The notes under the pieces were generated by a model. The model worked only from the letters and a program-made list of their open reading frames with translations. It ran no database searches and was not told the DNA's origin. Positions 28,065-35,745 of a stretch of DNA of 64,000 nt are shown here, piece by piece; within the stretch, counting starts at the first letter, position 1, and each line of letters opens with the position of its first letter. The position numbers were made by a program, and so were the translations under genes. The stretch covers positions 19,463 to 83,462 of the forward strand of contig CAVQLG010000020.1 in NCBI GenBank assembly GCA_963713275.1, written 5' to 3'. This DNA is from CAIWHR01 sp963713275 (GTDB lineage Bacteria > Pseudomonadota > Gammaproteobacteria > Burkholderiales > Casimicrobiaceae).

Positions 28065-28205
28065 TCCACTGCTCCCTTCCATGTCTTGCGATCGCGCCCG
28101 GGGGCCGACGCGGCACCTGGACGATCTCCCGGCGTTGGCGGGGGGCCAAGCGCCGGCCGCGCGCCGCGATCCACCGTCGTGCGCGGATCCTGGCGAACCC
28201 CACGC

Positions 28206-28457
28206 TCATTCACCGCGCAGCACACGCAACGCGGCGTGCAACTCCTGGTGCGCGTCGGTGAAGTCCTCGAAGCGTCGCCCCCCCGATCGGGCGTACCAAT
28301 ACCGGCTGTTGGACGCGTCGCCTTCGATCTTGTGCAGAATCGCATGCGTCCAGCAGGCCATCGCATCGCCCAGGTCCTGCACGATGCGGTGCGCGCGCTC
28401 CCAGTCGCCTTCCAGCGCGGCCTCGATCGCTGTCGCACGCTCGTCGTTCCGGTTCAT
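28206..28457 (-). CDS. Small conserved hypothetical protein (83 aa)
   Basis: This short acidic protein starts MNRNDERATAIEAALEGDWE and contains AHRIVQDLGDAMACWTHAIL followed by the SRYWYARSG segment. The pattern of an alpha-helical stretch with conserved tryptophans and an ARSG motif recurs in small bacterial hypothetical proteins, but I cannot name a function. It is a plausible coding gene by composition. It lies 20 bp downstream of the rlpA-like gene stop on the same strand. Confidence 0.65.
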   Translation of the reverse strand: MNRNDERATAIEAALEGDWERAHRIVQDLGDAMACWTHAILHKIEGDASNSRYWYARSGGRRFEDFTDAHQELHAALRVLRGE

Positions 28458-28477
28458 GGCGACTCCCATCCGCGCGG

Positions 28478-29125
28478 CTACTTCGGGTCGCGGCCGCGCC
28501 GGCTCATGCAGCCGCGCACATGGGCCTGCAACAGGTCGCCGGTCAAGCCCAGAATCGCAGCCTCGTTTGCGCAGCGCGTCGATTTCGGCGCGTCCCTGGG
28601 CTCGAGGCGAGGGGGCAGCTCCCTGGAGACGCCTCCGGCCACCATCTTCTCCGACACTGCGGCGCGCGCGTTATCGCCGAGGAACACGACGTCGACCTGC
28701 ACGGGCGCGGTGCCGGCATCCGGATTCATGCCCAGGTCGACGGCCGCCCGCCGCGACAGGTTGACGACACGCCCCGCGCCGCCGCCCCAGCGGTCGTTGA
28801 TCCGAACGATGACCGTGCGGCCGTTGCGCGTGTGCGTCACGCGGACGCGGCTTCCGAGGGGAAGCGTACGATGCGCGGCGGTCAACGCGGTCGCCGAGTA
28901 CGGCTCGCCGCTGGAGGTGAGCCGGCCTTCCATCGCGGCCGCGTAGACCGTCGCCACGCCCGATTCGGCGAGCGCAGCGAGATCGCCGGCGCTCGCCGCC
29001 CCGGCGCTCGCGGCGGCGGCCGGCGCCGCGGGTGGCTGCGTTTCCACGGCGTCGACGCCCTGGACGGTCGCGAACCACAGCGCCGCGAGGCAGGCGATCG
29101 CTTTCAAGGATTTCCTTGCGTTCAC
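28478..29125 (-). CDS. RlpA-like double-psi beta-barrel protein, exported
   Basis: This is a septal-ring lytic-transglycosylase-like protein. A signal peptide (LKAIACLAALWFATVQGVDA) precedes an RlpA double-psi beta-barrel. The barrel is recognisable by TALTAAHRTLPLGSRVRVTH and VIVRINDRW, the latter carrying the conserved catalytic-type aspartate. It lacks the C-terminal SPOR domain of full RlpA. A C-terminal region with two cysteines is not family-typical. The GTG at 29125 is preferred because GAGG lies 8 nt upstream. GTG at 29134 is the alternative. It probably acts in peptidoglycan turnover. Confidence 0.85.
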   Translation of the reverse strand: MNARKSLKAIACLAALWFATVQGVDAVETQPPAAPAAAASAGAASAGDLAALAESGVATVYAAAMEGRLTSSGEPYSATALTAAHRTLPLGSRVRVTHTRNGRTVIVRINDRWGGGAGRVVNLSRRAAVDLGMNPDAGTAPVQVDVVFLGDNARAAVSEKMVAGGVSRELPPRLEPRDAPKSTRCANEAAILGLTGDLLQAHVRGCMSRRGRDPK

Positions 29126-29354
29126 GGCACTCACCTCGAACCGGCCCGCCCGGACCCTGGCGCCCCCGTGTCGTGCCGGCCCGGCAAAGACCCAACCCCC
29201 CCGCGCCGGCGACGCATTGCGCCCTGCGCGTGTTCCGCGTTGTCGCCACCGTCTGGGGTCTGGGCATAGCGGCAAGGTCAGTGTAGCACCCGCGGCCCCG
29301 CTCCGCCTCGCGACGCATTACACTGCGAGCAAGGACTCGACGAGGGAGAACGGC

Positions 29355-29816
29355 ATGCTTGCCTTCCAGGACTATTACCCCGACAACGTTGCGCAGTGCT
29401 TCGGCTGCGGCCGCCTCAACCCGCACGGCCACCAGATCAAGACCTACTGGGACGGCGACGAAACCGTCACCCGGTACGTTCCGCACCCCGAGCACACGGC
29501 GATCCCGGGGTTCGTCTACGGCGGACTGGTTGCCTCGCTGATCGACTGCCACAGCACGGGCACGGCCTCCGCCGCGATGTATCGCGCCGAGAACCGGCCG
29601 CTGGACAGCCAGCCCGCCTTTCGCTTCGTGACAGCGTCGCTGCACGTCGACTTCCTCAAGCCGACCCCGCTCGGGCCCGAGCTGGAGATCCGCGGCCGGG
29701 TCAAGGAAATCCGTGGCCGCAAGGTCGTCGTCGAGGCCACCGTGTTCGCCGCGGGTGTCGCCACCGCGCGCGGCGAAGTAGTCGCCGTGCAGATGCCGGA
29801 CGGCTTCGCGCGCTAG
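29355..29816 (+). CDS. Hotdog-fold thioesterase (PaaI/YbgC-like)
   Basis: This 153-residue hotdog-fold protein is likely to hydrolyse acyl-CoA thioesters. The hotdog helix segment FVYGGLVASLIDCHSTGTA contains the conserved glycines and an acidic residue. An N-terminal NVAQCFGCGRLNPHG motif is typical of this thioesterase subgroup. The start codon ATG at 29355 follows GAGGGAG. Its stop overlaps by 4 nt the stop of the convergent small DUF6471-like gene. Confidence 0.88.
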   Translation: MLAFQDYYPDNVAQCFGCGRLNPHGHQIKTYWDGDETVTRYVPHPEHTAIPGFVYGGLVASLIDCHSTGTASAAMYRAENRPLDSQPAFRFVTASLHVDFLKPTPLGPELEIRGRVKEIRGRKVVVEATVFAAGVATARGEVVAVQMPDGFAR

Positions 29817-30094
29817 GAAACCGGCCTCCGGCTCGTCGAAGAACGGTCGGGTAGCCAATCTTTGGGCAGCTCCAGCACCTGCACGCCCAGCACCAGCAGC
29901 AACGTGACGAGTTCCGCGGCCGTAAACGAGCCGCGGGAGTGCTTCGACATGAGGCTGCTGGGCGAAGCGCTGTGGCCGCGAGCCCGGAAGCCCTCGGCCA
30001 CCTGCGCCCAGGACATCCCGGTCTCGGCACGCGCGACGTTGATCCTGGACTTGAGCCAGGCTCCGACGTCGATGGTCTTTCGCGTGGCGCTCAC
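29813..30094 (-). CDS. Small DUF6471-like protein at the end of the PspA/AAA operon
   Basis: This is a 93-residue helical protein. The segment AWLKSRINVARAETGMSWAQ followed by VAEGFRARG, then LMSKHSRGSFTAAELVTLLL, resembles the DUF6471 pattern (helix-turn-helix-like, with a conserved RGxFxA motif). It may be a DNA-binding or adaptor protein, but this is weak inference. It begins 15 nt after the TerB-like gene stop, so it is probably the last gene of the operon. Confidence 0.65.
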   Translation of the reverse strand: MSATRKTIDVGAWLKSRINVARAETGMSWAQVAEGFRARGHSASPSSLMSKHSRGSFTAAELVTLLLVLGVQVLELPKDWLPDRSSTSRRPVS

Positions 30095-30109
30095 GGCGGG
30101 CCCCGGCTT

Positions 30110-30559
30110 CTACATCGACTTCGCGAGCGCGGCCACGGATTCCGCGTCCGGCAGGTGCGAAAGCGAGCCCAGGAGCGAATCGCGGACGTACAGCCGCAGC
30201 TCGGCCATCTGCGAGGCCGGCACGCCAACGGACCGGCCCAGCTCGTTGACGTGCGCCAGCTCCGCATCGCTGATCCGGCCGTCCGCGTAGGCCGTCATGA
30301 TCGACATCAGCAGCACCTGCTCGACGAACGCCGCATCTGCACTGACCGCCGCGAGCATCGCCTTCGCATGGCCGATGTCAGCGGCCTTGCCGAGCAGGTC
30401 CTTGAGCAAGGCCTGGTGTTGGTTATCGCCGCAAAAGCGGTCGAGCAGCTCGAGCTCCGGCGGCGTGATCCCGTCGACATGAGCCGTCGACACGACACAG
30501 GCCAGCAGCGCCTGCATTTGCTCGGCCGACAACGAGCCGTCCTCGGTGTGCATGGTCAT
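30110..30559 (-). CDS. TerB-like (tellurite-resistance TerB domain) protein
   Basis: This 149-residue all-helical protein has the TerB-type repeat pattern. It has two four-helix halves with conserved acidic positions (VVSTAHVDGITPPELELLDRF and IMTAYADGRISDAELAHVNEL, split in the usual places). TerB-family domains are metal-binding and often occur with membrane-stress and signalling proteins. The start at 30559 overlaps the AAA+ gene stop (ATGA). Operon position suggests it works with the AAA+ ATPase and PspA-like protein. Confidence 0.85.
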   Translation of the reverse strand: MTMHTEDGSLSAEQMQALLACVVSTAHVDGITPPELELLDRFCGDNQHQALLKDLLGKAADIGHAKAMLAAVSADAAFVEQVLLMSIMTAYADGRISDAELAHVNELGRSVGVPASQMAELRLYVRDSLLGSLSHLPDAESVAALAKSM

Positions 30560-32403
30560 CGTGATTCTCCGCGTGGCGCTAGCGGAAGCAGCGCGCGAAC
30601 GCGCGCCTCCCGCAGCTGGTCCTGAATCCTGTCGATGGGCATCTCGCGGTACTTCTCGGGCAGCAGCGAGCGCCGCGAGGTCTCGGAGACGGCGAGCAGC
30701 TCCATGAACGCGATCATGTCGCGTTCCTGCGGCGGCATGAAGTCGGCCTTGGCCCGTTCGAGCGCGTTCCCGAGGCCAAGGCTCGGGTTGCGCTCGAGGA
30801 ACTCGAGCCCGAGCAGCGTCATCGCCTCCAGGTCGGCGTTCGAGTAGCCATCGAGGCCGTTGCACAGCTTCGCGAGATCACCCGTGTCGACCGCGATCTG
30901 CGGGTCGTAGCGGCGCAGGATCGCCGCCACGACGCCCGCGCGCTCGGCGTCGGTCTCGCAGTAGAAGAAGGGGATCTTGCGATCCAGGCGGCCCGGCCGC
31001 TTGATGTCGGTATCGAGCTTGTCCGGCCGGTTGGTGAGCACGATGAACAGCACCATGCCGCGATTGTCCGTGTCGGACATGAACTCCTTCAGGCGCGCGA
31101 TCACGCGCGAGCTCGTGCCGTCGTCGCCGCTCTCCGAGCTGCCGTTGCCGCCGGCGCCGAAGCTGCGGTCGCCCTCGTCGATGAGCACCGCGATCGGCCC
31201 CATTGCCTTCACCGTTGCGAGCACGCGCTCGAGGTTGCGCTCGGTCGAGCCTACCCACTTGCTGCGGAAGTTCTTGAGGGCGACCGCCGACAGGCCGGCC
31301 TCCTTGAGGAAGGCCTTGATGACGAACGTCTTGCCCGCCCCCATCGGGCCCACCGCAAGCAGGCCCATCGGCGTGAGCTTGGTGTCGCCCTCACGCAGGT
31401 TCCTGGCGATCTCGGCAAGCTCGCCGGTGATGTGCGAGGCGCCGCCCACCGCGGACAGCCCATGCCGGGACTCGACGAACTCGATCAGCCCCGCGCACTC
31501 CTTCTCGATCAGCTCGCGCTTGCGGGCGTGGATCAGCTGGAGAACGTCCTCCTCGACGTTGCGTGCGGGCACCGCCTTGGTGGGCTCGACCAGCCGAACG
31601 ATCTCTTCGGCCGTCATGCCGGCGGTGATGCCGGCAAAGCGCTTCGCGCGCTCCCTGGCATCCGGCGCGCCGGCGAGCAGGCCGAGGATCAGGTCCTCGC
31701 GCTCGCGCTCCAGCATCGTGCGCGCGCCCGAGGCGCGCATCAGCCCCTCGATCTGCACCGCGCGCAGTCCTGCCATGCGCTCGGCGTAGCGGCGTACCCG
31801 CGCCGGCTCCAACCTCGGCGCCAACGCCCCGACGACCTCGGCCCGCGTGTCGAGGTCCGGCATCGGGATCTCGAGCGCTGCGACCTTGGGGTTCGTCAGC
31901 AACGCCTGGTTGAGCGAACCCAGCGTCTCCACGATCAGGAACACGATGTTGTCGAGACTGCCCATCTGCCGGTCGAGCGACCAGCGGTGGAAGAGGGTCG
32001 CGACCCGGCGTTCCTCAGCGGTGGCGAAGCCGTCCTCCGAGGGCATCAGCGTGTCGGCGTAGGGCACGATCACCGCCGTCCCCGCAGTCGTGCGCAGGAG
32101 CTTCTCCAGCTGGTGCAAGCGGACGACGAGCTCCCCCTCCCCGCTGTCCAACTGCACGTCTCCCTTGAGCGTGTGCATCCCGCGCTCGTTGCTCACCTCG
32201 ATGACGTTGGGCTTGTTGCCCGCGGTCAGGACATCGACCAGGAACGCCGTCAGATCGACGAACTTGTCGTCTGCGAGGAAGATGTCGAAGACGTTGCGAT
32301 AGAGCACGAACGTCGAAGCCTCGCCGGCGAGGTACTTTTCACGGACGAGCTCCGCCCAGCGCGGCAGCCGCGCCTTTGCTGGCAGGTCCGGGGCGGGGGG
32401 CAC
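30556..32403 (-). CDS. AAA+ ATPase of the PspA/TerB operon
   Basis: This is a 615-residue ATPase. The C-terminal AAA+ module has Walker A GPMGAGKT (residues 352-359), Walker B IAVLIDEGD (404-412) and arginine-finger region RPGRLDRKIPF. The N-terminal part resembles a degenerate ATPase domain (VVRLHQLEKLL, GTAVIVPYAD, IVFLIVETLG) as in Ycf46-like AAA proteins. I chose GTG at 32403 because AGGAG lies 7 nt upstream. An in-frame ATG at 32430 would overlap the pspA-like gene. It probably remodels a membrane-associated complex, such as a PspA polymer (inference). Confidence 0.9.
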   Translation of the reverse strand: MPPAPDLPAKARLPRWAELVREKYLAGEASTFVLYRNVFDIFLADDKFVDLTAFLVDVLTAGNKPNVIEVSNERGMHTLKGDVQLDSGEGELVVRLHQLEKLLRTTAGTAVIVPYADTLMPSEDGFATAEERRVATLFHRWSLDRQMGSLDNIVFLIVETLGSLNQALLTNPKVAALEIPMPDLDTRAEVVGALAPRLEPARVRRYAERMAGLRAVQIEGLMRASGARTMLEREREDLILGLLAGAPDARERAKRFAGITAGMTAEEIVRLVEPTKAVPARNVEEDVLQLIHARKRELIEKECAGLIEFVESRHGLSAVGGASHITGELAEIARNLREGDTKLTPMGLLAVGPMGAGKTFVIKAFLKEAGLSAVALKNFRSKWVGSTERNLERVLATVKAMGPIAVLIDEGDRSFGAGGNGSSESGDDGTSSRVIARLKEFMSDTDNRGMVLFIVLTNRPDKLDTDIKRPGRLDRKIPFFYCETDAERAGVVAAILRRYDPQIAVDTGDLAKLCNGLDGYSNADLEAMTLLGLEFLERNPSLGLGNALERAKADFMPPQERDMIAFMELLAVSETSRRSLLPEKYREMPIDRIQDQLREARVRALLPLAPRGESR

Positions 32404-32413
32404 GGGAAGGCTC

Positions 32414-33121
32414 CTAGAGGGTCTTGCCACCCTCGGCGGCCGCCTGGCGGGCCTTCTTCATGGCTTCGAGCTGCGCCCGGGCGCTGGTCGAAGCCGCCGT
32501 CTTGTTGAGTTCCTTCAGGCGCACATCGAGATCGGAGCTGCGCAGTTCGCTGCCGAGCTTGGCTTCCGCCACCTTGCCCTTGATGTGCTCGCGCACGCCG
32601 GCCAGCGCCTGCACCTCGGCGTCGACCGACAGCCCGTCGAGCGACTCCTGGATCTGCAGCCGCGCCTTGGCGCTAGCGAAGCGCGCCAGCATCTTCTCCT
32701 TCTCGGCCTTGAGCTTGTCAATCTCGCCCTTGATCTCGAGCAGCGCGCCCTTCGCCTCGTCGGCGTCCTTGGTCGCCTCGGCCAGATCCGCGTCGAGACC
32801 GGAGACGTTCTCGTCCAGGAGGTTCTTCTTGCCGATCAGGACCAGCGCGAGGTCGTCCTGGCTGGTGGCCAGCGCCGCCTCCAGCTGGCTCGCCACAGCC
32901 TCGAGTTGCCGCTTCGAGTCACCCAGCCGCGCCTCGATGTCCATGCGGCGCGCGATGATCCGTCCCGAAGCCTCCTTGAGCTTCGTGTACTTCTGGGTCA
33001 TCGACTGGATCGAGTTCTGGTAGGCGATCTCCGGATGCTCCTTCTCGATGTCGGTGACCCACAGCGAGACGAAGCCATTCCACAGGTTCCACAGGCGGCT
33101 GATGATGGCGTGATTGGCCAT
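32414..33121 (-). CDS. PspA/IM30-like coiled-coil protein
   Basis: This 235-residue, almost entirely helical protein has the length and heptad pattern of PspA/IM30 (ESCRT-III superfamily), membrane-binding proteins that sense or repair inner-membrane damage. The N-terminus is tryptophan-rich (RLWNLWNGFVSLW) and could act as an amphipathic helix. Long coiled coil covers about residues 45-165 and 185-225. It lacks the classical E. coli PspA N-terminus, so it is a divergent paralogue. It lies between the two-TM coiled-coil gene and the AAA+ gene. Confidence 0.82.
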   Translation of the reverse strand: MANHAIISRLWNLWNGFVSLWVTDIEKEHPEIAYQNSIQSMTQKYTKLKEASGRIIARRMDIEARLGDSKRQLEAVASQLEAALATSQDDLALVLIGKKNLLDENVSGLDADLAEATKDADEAKGALLEIKGEIDKLKAEKEKMLARFASAKARLQIQESLDGLSVDAEVQALAGVREHIKGKVAEAKLGSELRSSDLDVRLKELNKTAASTSARAQLEAMKKARQAAAEGGKTL

Positions 33122-33186
33122 TGGGTACGGTCCTTTCGCTCTCGTTGCTCGTGCGGCGCGACGCGCCGCTCACGTTGCGCGGCGGG

Positions 33187-34041
33187 CTACAGCCGGCGTC
33201 CGCCGGCCTGTGCCTGCGCTCCCACCCTTGCGCGCAGCACCTCCGGCGACGCGGGCTTGATGTCCAGCATCTCCTCGACGTCGACGTCGACCGCCTCGGC
33301 GAAACGCAGGCGCTCGACCGACTCCTCCAGCATCGAGGAAAGGTCGCCGCCCGACGGTGCGGTCATCACCATCTGGTAGAGCTCCTCGAGCCGCACTGGC
33401 ATGGTGGCAAGCGAGGCCTCCAGCGCGCTCGCCCGCGAGGCCATGCGCGAAAGGCGCGCGATCGCCTCCTCGTACTCGGCCTGCGCCCGACGCAGCTGCT
33501 GCGCTTCCTCGGCGGTGACGTTCGGGTCGCCCAACCGCGCCCGCACTGCCTTGAGCTTCTTCTGTAGCGTCTCGGGACCTGCCAGCCCGTCCTGCTGAGA
33601 GAGCATGGCATCCGACACGCACAACCCGAGGTAGCCCACGACGAGATCGTCGATCTGCTCCACCTCGCGTTCGGTCAGGGAGCTCGACGACGAGCGTGCC
33701 AGCCCGTAGAGCGAATCGACGCGCTCGACCATGCGCTGGTAGTCGGCAAGATGATCCGAGCCGCCGCTCGGCTTGAGCTGGGCCATCAGATGGTCTCGTC
33801 GCGCCTCACGCGCGGCCCGGGCGCGGCGCTTCTCGACCCAGGCCCGAAACGGCGGCAGGCTGGGCACGACGGCGAGCCCGATCGTTTCAACCGCCGCCAG
33901 AGCGAGCAACGACAGGCCCAGCGCGTCCCAGCCAAACGGCACGGACGCGAAGAACCCGAGCGCCAGCCCGCCCAGCACCACGGTCTGGTTGGCGGGATGG
34001 AGCAGGAACTCGGGCCAGTAGCTGCGCGGCGTGCCGGTCAT
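33187..34041 (-). CDS. Two-TM membrane protein with coiled-coil tail
   Basis: I do not recognise a named family for this 284-residue protein. Two adjacent hydrophobic segments lie near residues 18-60 (TVVLGGLALGFFASVPFGW, then LSLLALAAVETIGLAVV). A long cytoplasmic helical region with heptads follows (about residues 75-235), ending in an acidic stretch (ESVERLRFAEAVDVDVEEML). It probably anchors cytoplasmic partners, such as the PspA-like protein encoded 65 bp downstream, at the membrane. That role is inferred from topology and operon position. Confidence 0.78.
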   Translation of the reverse strand: MTGTPRSYWPEFLLHPANQTVVLGGLALGFFASVPFGWDALGLSLLALAAVETIGLAVVPSLPPFRAWVEKRRARAAREARRDHLMAQLKPSGGSDHLADYQRMVERVDSLYGLARSSSSSLTEREVEQIDDLVVGYLGLCVSDAMLSQQDGLAGPETLQKKLKAVRARLGDPNVTAEEAQQLRRAQAEYEEAIARLSRMASRASALEASLATMPVRLEELYQMVMTAPSGGDLSSMLEESVERLRFAEAVDVDVEEMLDIKPASPEVLRARVGAQAQAGGRRL

Positions 34042-34050
34042 GGACGAAGG

Positions 34051-34935
34051 CTAGAGGGACACGCGGACGTTGCCCTGCGCGCCGGCGGTGCGCAGGTGGC
34101 CCACCACCCGGTCGTGCATGCCACGCGCTTCCGCGCCCTGCAGCCACTCGCGCGTGCGGAACGCGCGCCCGCCAAGCTCGAAGTCGTCGATGACGCGCGC
34201 CGGCCGTGTAGACAGAATGACGACCCGGTCGCCCAGAAGCAGCGCCTCGGTGACGTCGTGCGTGACGAAGAGGACCAGGCAGGGATGGTTCTCGACCAGC
34301 TTGCCGAGCAACACCTGCATGCCCGCCCGGGTCTGCGCGTCGAGCGCCCCGAACGGCTCGTCCATGAGCAGAATGCGAGGCCGCAGCACGAGCGCGCGCG
34401 CGAGCGCAATGCGCTGGTTCTGCCCGCCGGAGAGCTGCGCCGGGTGGAGCTTGGCCTGGTCGGCCAGCCCCACCTCCTCGAGCATGGCCGACACCCGCTC
34501 CTCGGCTTCCTTCGGCAACACGCGCCGGCGCCACTCGTGGAAGGCGAACGGGTAGGCCACGTTCTCCCGCACCGTGAGATCAGGCCGGTTGGCGTAGCTC
34601 TGGAACACCATGACCGCGTCCGCATGCGGGCCTTCGCATGCCTTGCCGTCGATCTCGATCGTGCCCGAGGTCGGCGTGCGGACGTTCCACGGTCGCACGC
34701 CGCCCAGCATGCGCAACAGCGTGGACTTGCCGCAGCCCGACGGGCCGAGCAGCATGTTGATCGACGGCCGGTCGAACCGCAGCGAGATGTTGTCGAGCAC
34801 GCGCAGCGTCGTGCCATCCGGCTGCAGGTATTCCTGGACGATGTCGCGCGCGGCCACCAGCGGCTTCGCGGCCTTGGCCGGGGCGGACGTCGAGTCCGGC
34901 GCGGCAACCGGTGATTCCGGGAAGACGGCGCTCAT
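34051..34935 (-). CDS. ABC transporter ATP-binding protein (nitrate/taurine type)
   Basis: This 294-residue ABC ATPase is of the NitT/TauT/SsuB type. Visible motifs are Walker A GPSGCGKST, the Q-loop VFQSYANRPDLTV, signature LSGGQNQRIALARAL (Q at the fifth position), Walker B ILLMDEPFGALD and the switch histidine in LFVTHDVTEAL. The N-terminal 25 residues are a proline/alanine-rich extension. Its ATG overlaps the permease stop. It should energise the cognate permease, but in this operon the import substrate is unknown. Confidence 0.93.
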   Translation of the reverse strand: MSAVFPESPVAAPDSTSAPAKAAKPLVAARDIVQEYLQPDGTTLRVLDNISLRFDRPSINMLLGPSGCGKSTLLRMLGGVRPWNVRTPTSGTIEIDGKACEGPHADAVMVFQSYANRPDLTVRENVAYPFAFHEWRRRVLPKEAEERVSAMLEEVGLADQAKLHPAQLSGGQNQRIALARALVLRPRILLMDEPFGALDAQTRAGMQVLLGKLVENHPCLVLFVTHDVTEALLLGDRVVILSTRPARVIDDFELGGRAFRTREWLQGAEARGMHDRVVGHLRTAGAQGNVRVSL

Positions 34936-35729
34936 GCCTGCGTCTCCCATTTGTAGAGACGGCGCTTGAGCCACATCAGCGTCTGGTAGGTGAGCAGGGC
35001 CACGGCGATGATCACGATGATTCCGGCGAAGACCTGATCCATCGCCGAGAAGCGCCGGGCGTTGGCGATCATCTGGCCCAGTCCCTCCTGCGCGTTCACG
35101 TACTCGGCGACGGTGATGTAGGTCCACGACACCGAAACGCCGACAATGATCGCGTCCATGATGCGCGGCATCGCCAGTGGCACCAGGACCTTGGTGACGC
35201 ACTCGAACTGGCTCGCCCCGATGTCCTGGGCGGCCATCAGGTAGCCCTCGGGCACTGCGCGGATGGCGTCGCGCACCAGGGGCGTGAGGTAGACGATCGA
35301 GCCCACGAAGAGGAAGGCGATCTTCATGCCCTCGCCGATGCCGAACCACATCACCATGATCGGCAGCAGCGCAGCCACCGGCGCCGAGCGGAACGGGTCG
35401 ATCAGCGGGGAGAGCATGGCGTTGATCCGCGGCGACGATCCCATCAGCACCCCCAGCGGCACGCCGATGACGACCACCAGCAGCGAGGCCACCGCCACGC
35501 GGCCCACCGACCACAGGGTGTGCACGGCGAGCTGGCTGTTGCCCTCGTACCAGGCAAGGTAGCCCATCGCCTGGGCCACCGCCCATGGGGACGGCAACTG
35601 GTTCTTGGACAGCAGCCCCGAGGCCGCGATCGCCCACCACAGCGCGATCACCGCGGCCACTGCGCCGACGCCCAGGAGCTTGCGATCCCGGTCTTCGAGC
35701 GTGCGGTAGGGATTCCAGAAGTCGACCAT
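34932..35729 (-). CDS. ABC transporter permease (NitT/TauT family)
   Basis: This 265-residue inner-membrane permease has about six membrane helices and the binding-protein-dependent transport EAA-like loop (QDIGASQFECVTKVLVPLAM). The WFGIGEGMKIAFLFVGSIVY segment is typical of the SsuC/TauC branch. It begins 17 nt after the solute-binding/OmpA gene stop and overlaps the ATPase gene start. The ligand cannot be deduced from the sequence. Confidence 0.92.
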   Translation of the reverse strand: MVDFWNPYRTLEDRDRKLLGVGAVAAVIALWWAIAASGLLSKNQLPSPWAVAQAMGYLAWYEGNSQLAVHTLWSVGRVAVASLLVVVIGVPLGVLMGSSPRINAMLSPLIDPFRSAPVAALLPIMVMWFGIGEGMKIAFLFVGSIVYLTPLVRDAIRAVPEGYLMAAQDIGASQFECVTKVLVPLAMPRIMDAIIVGVSVSWTYITVAEYVNAQEGLGQMIANARRFSAMDQVFAGIIVIIAVALLTYQTLMWLKRRLYKWETQA

Positions 35730-35745
35730 GGTCCCCGGGGAAGCG

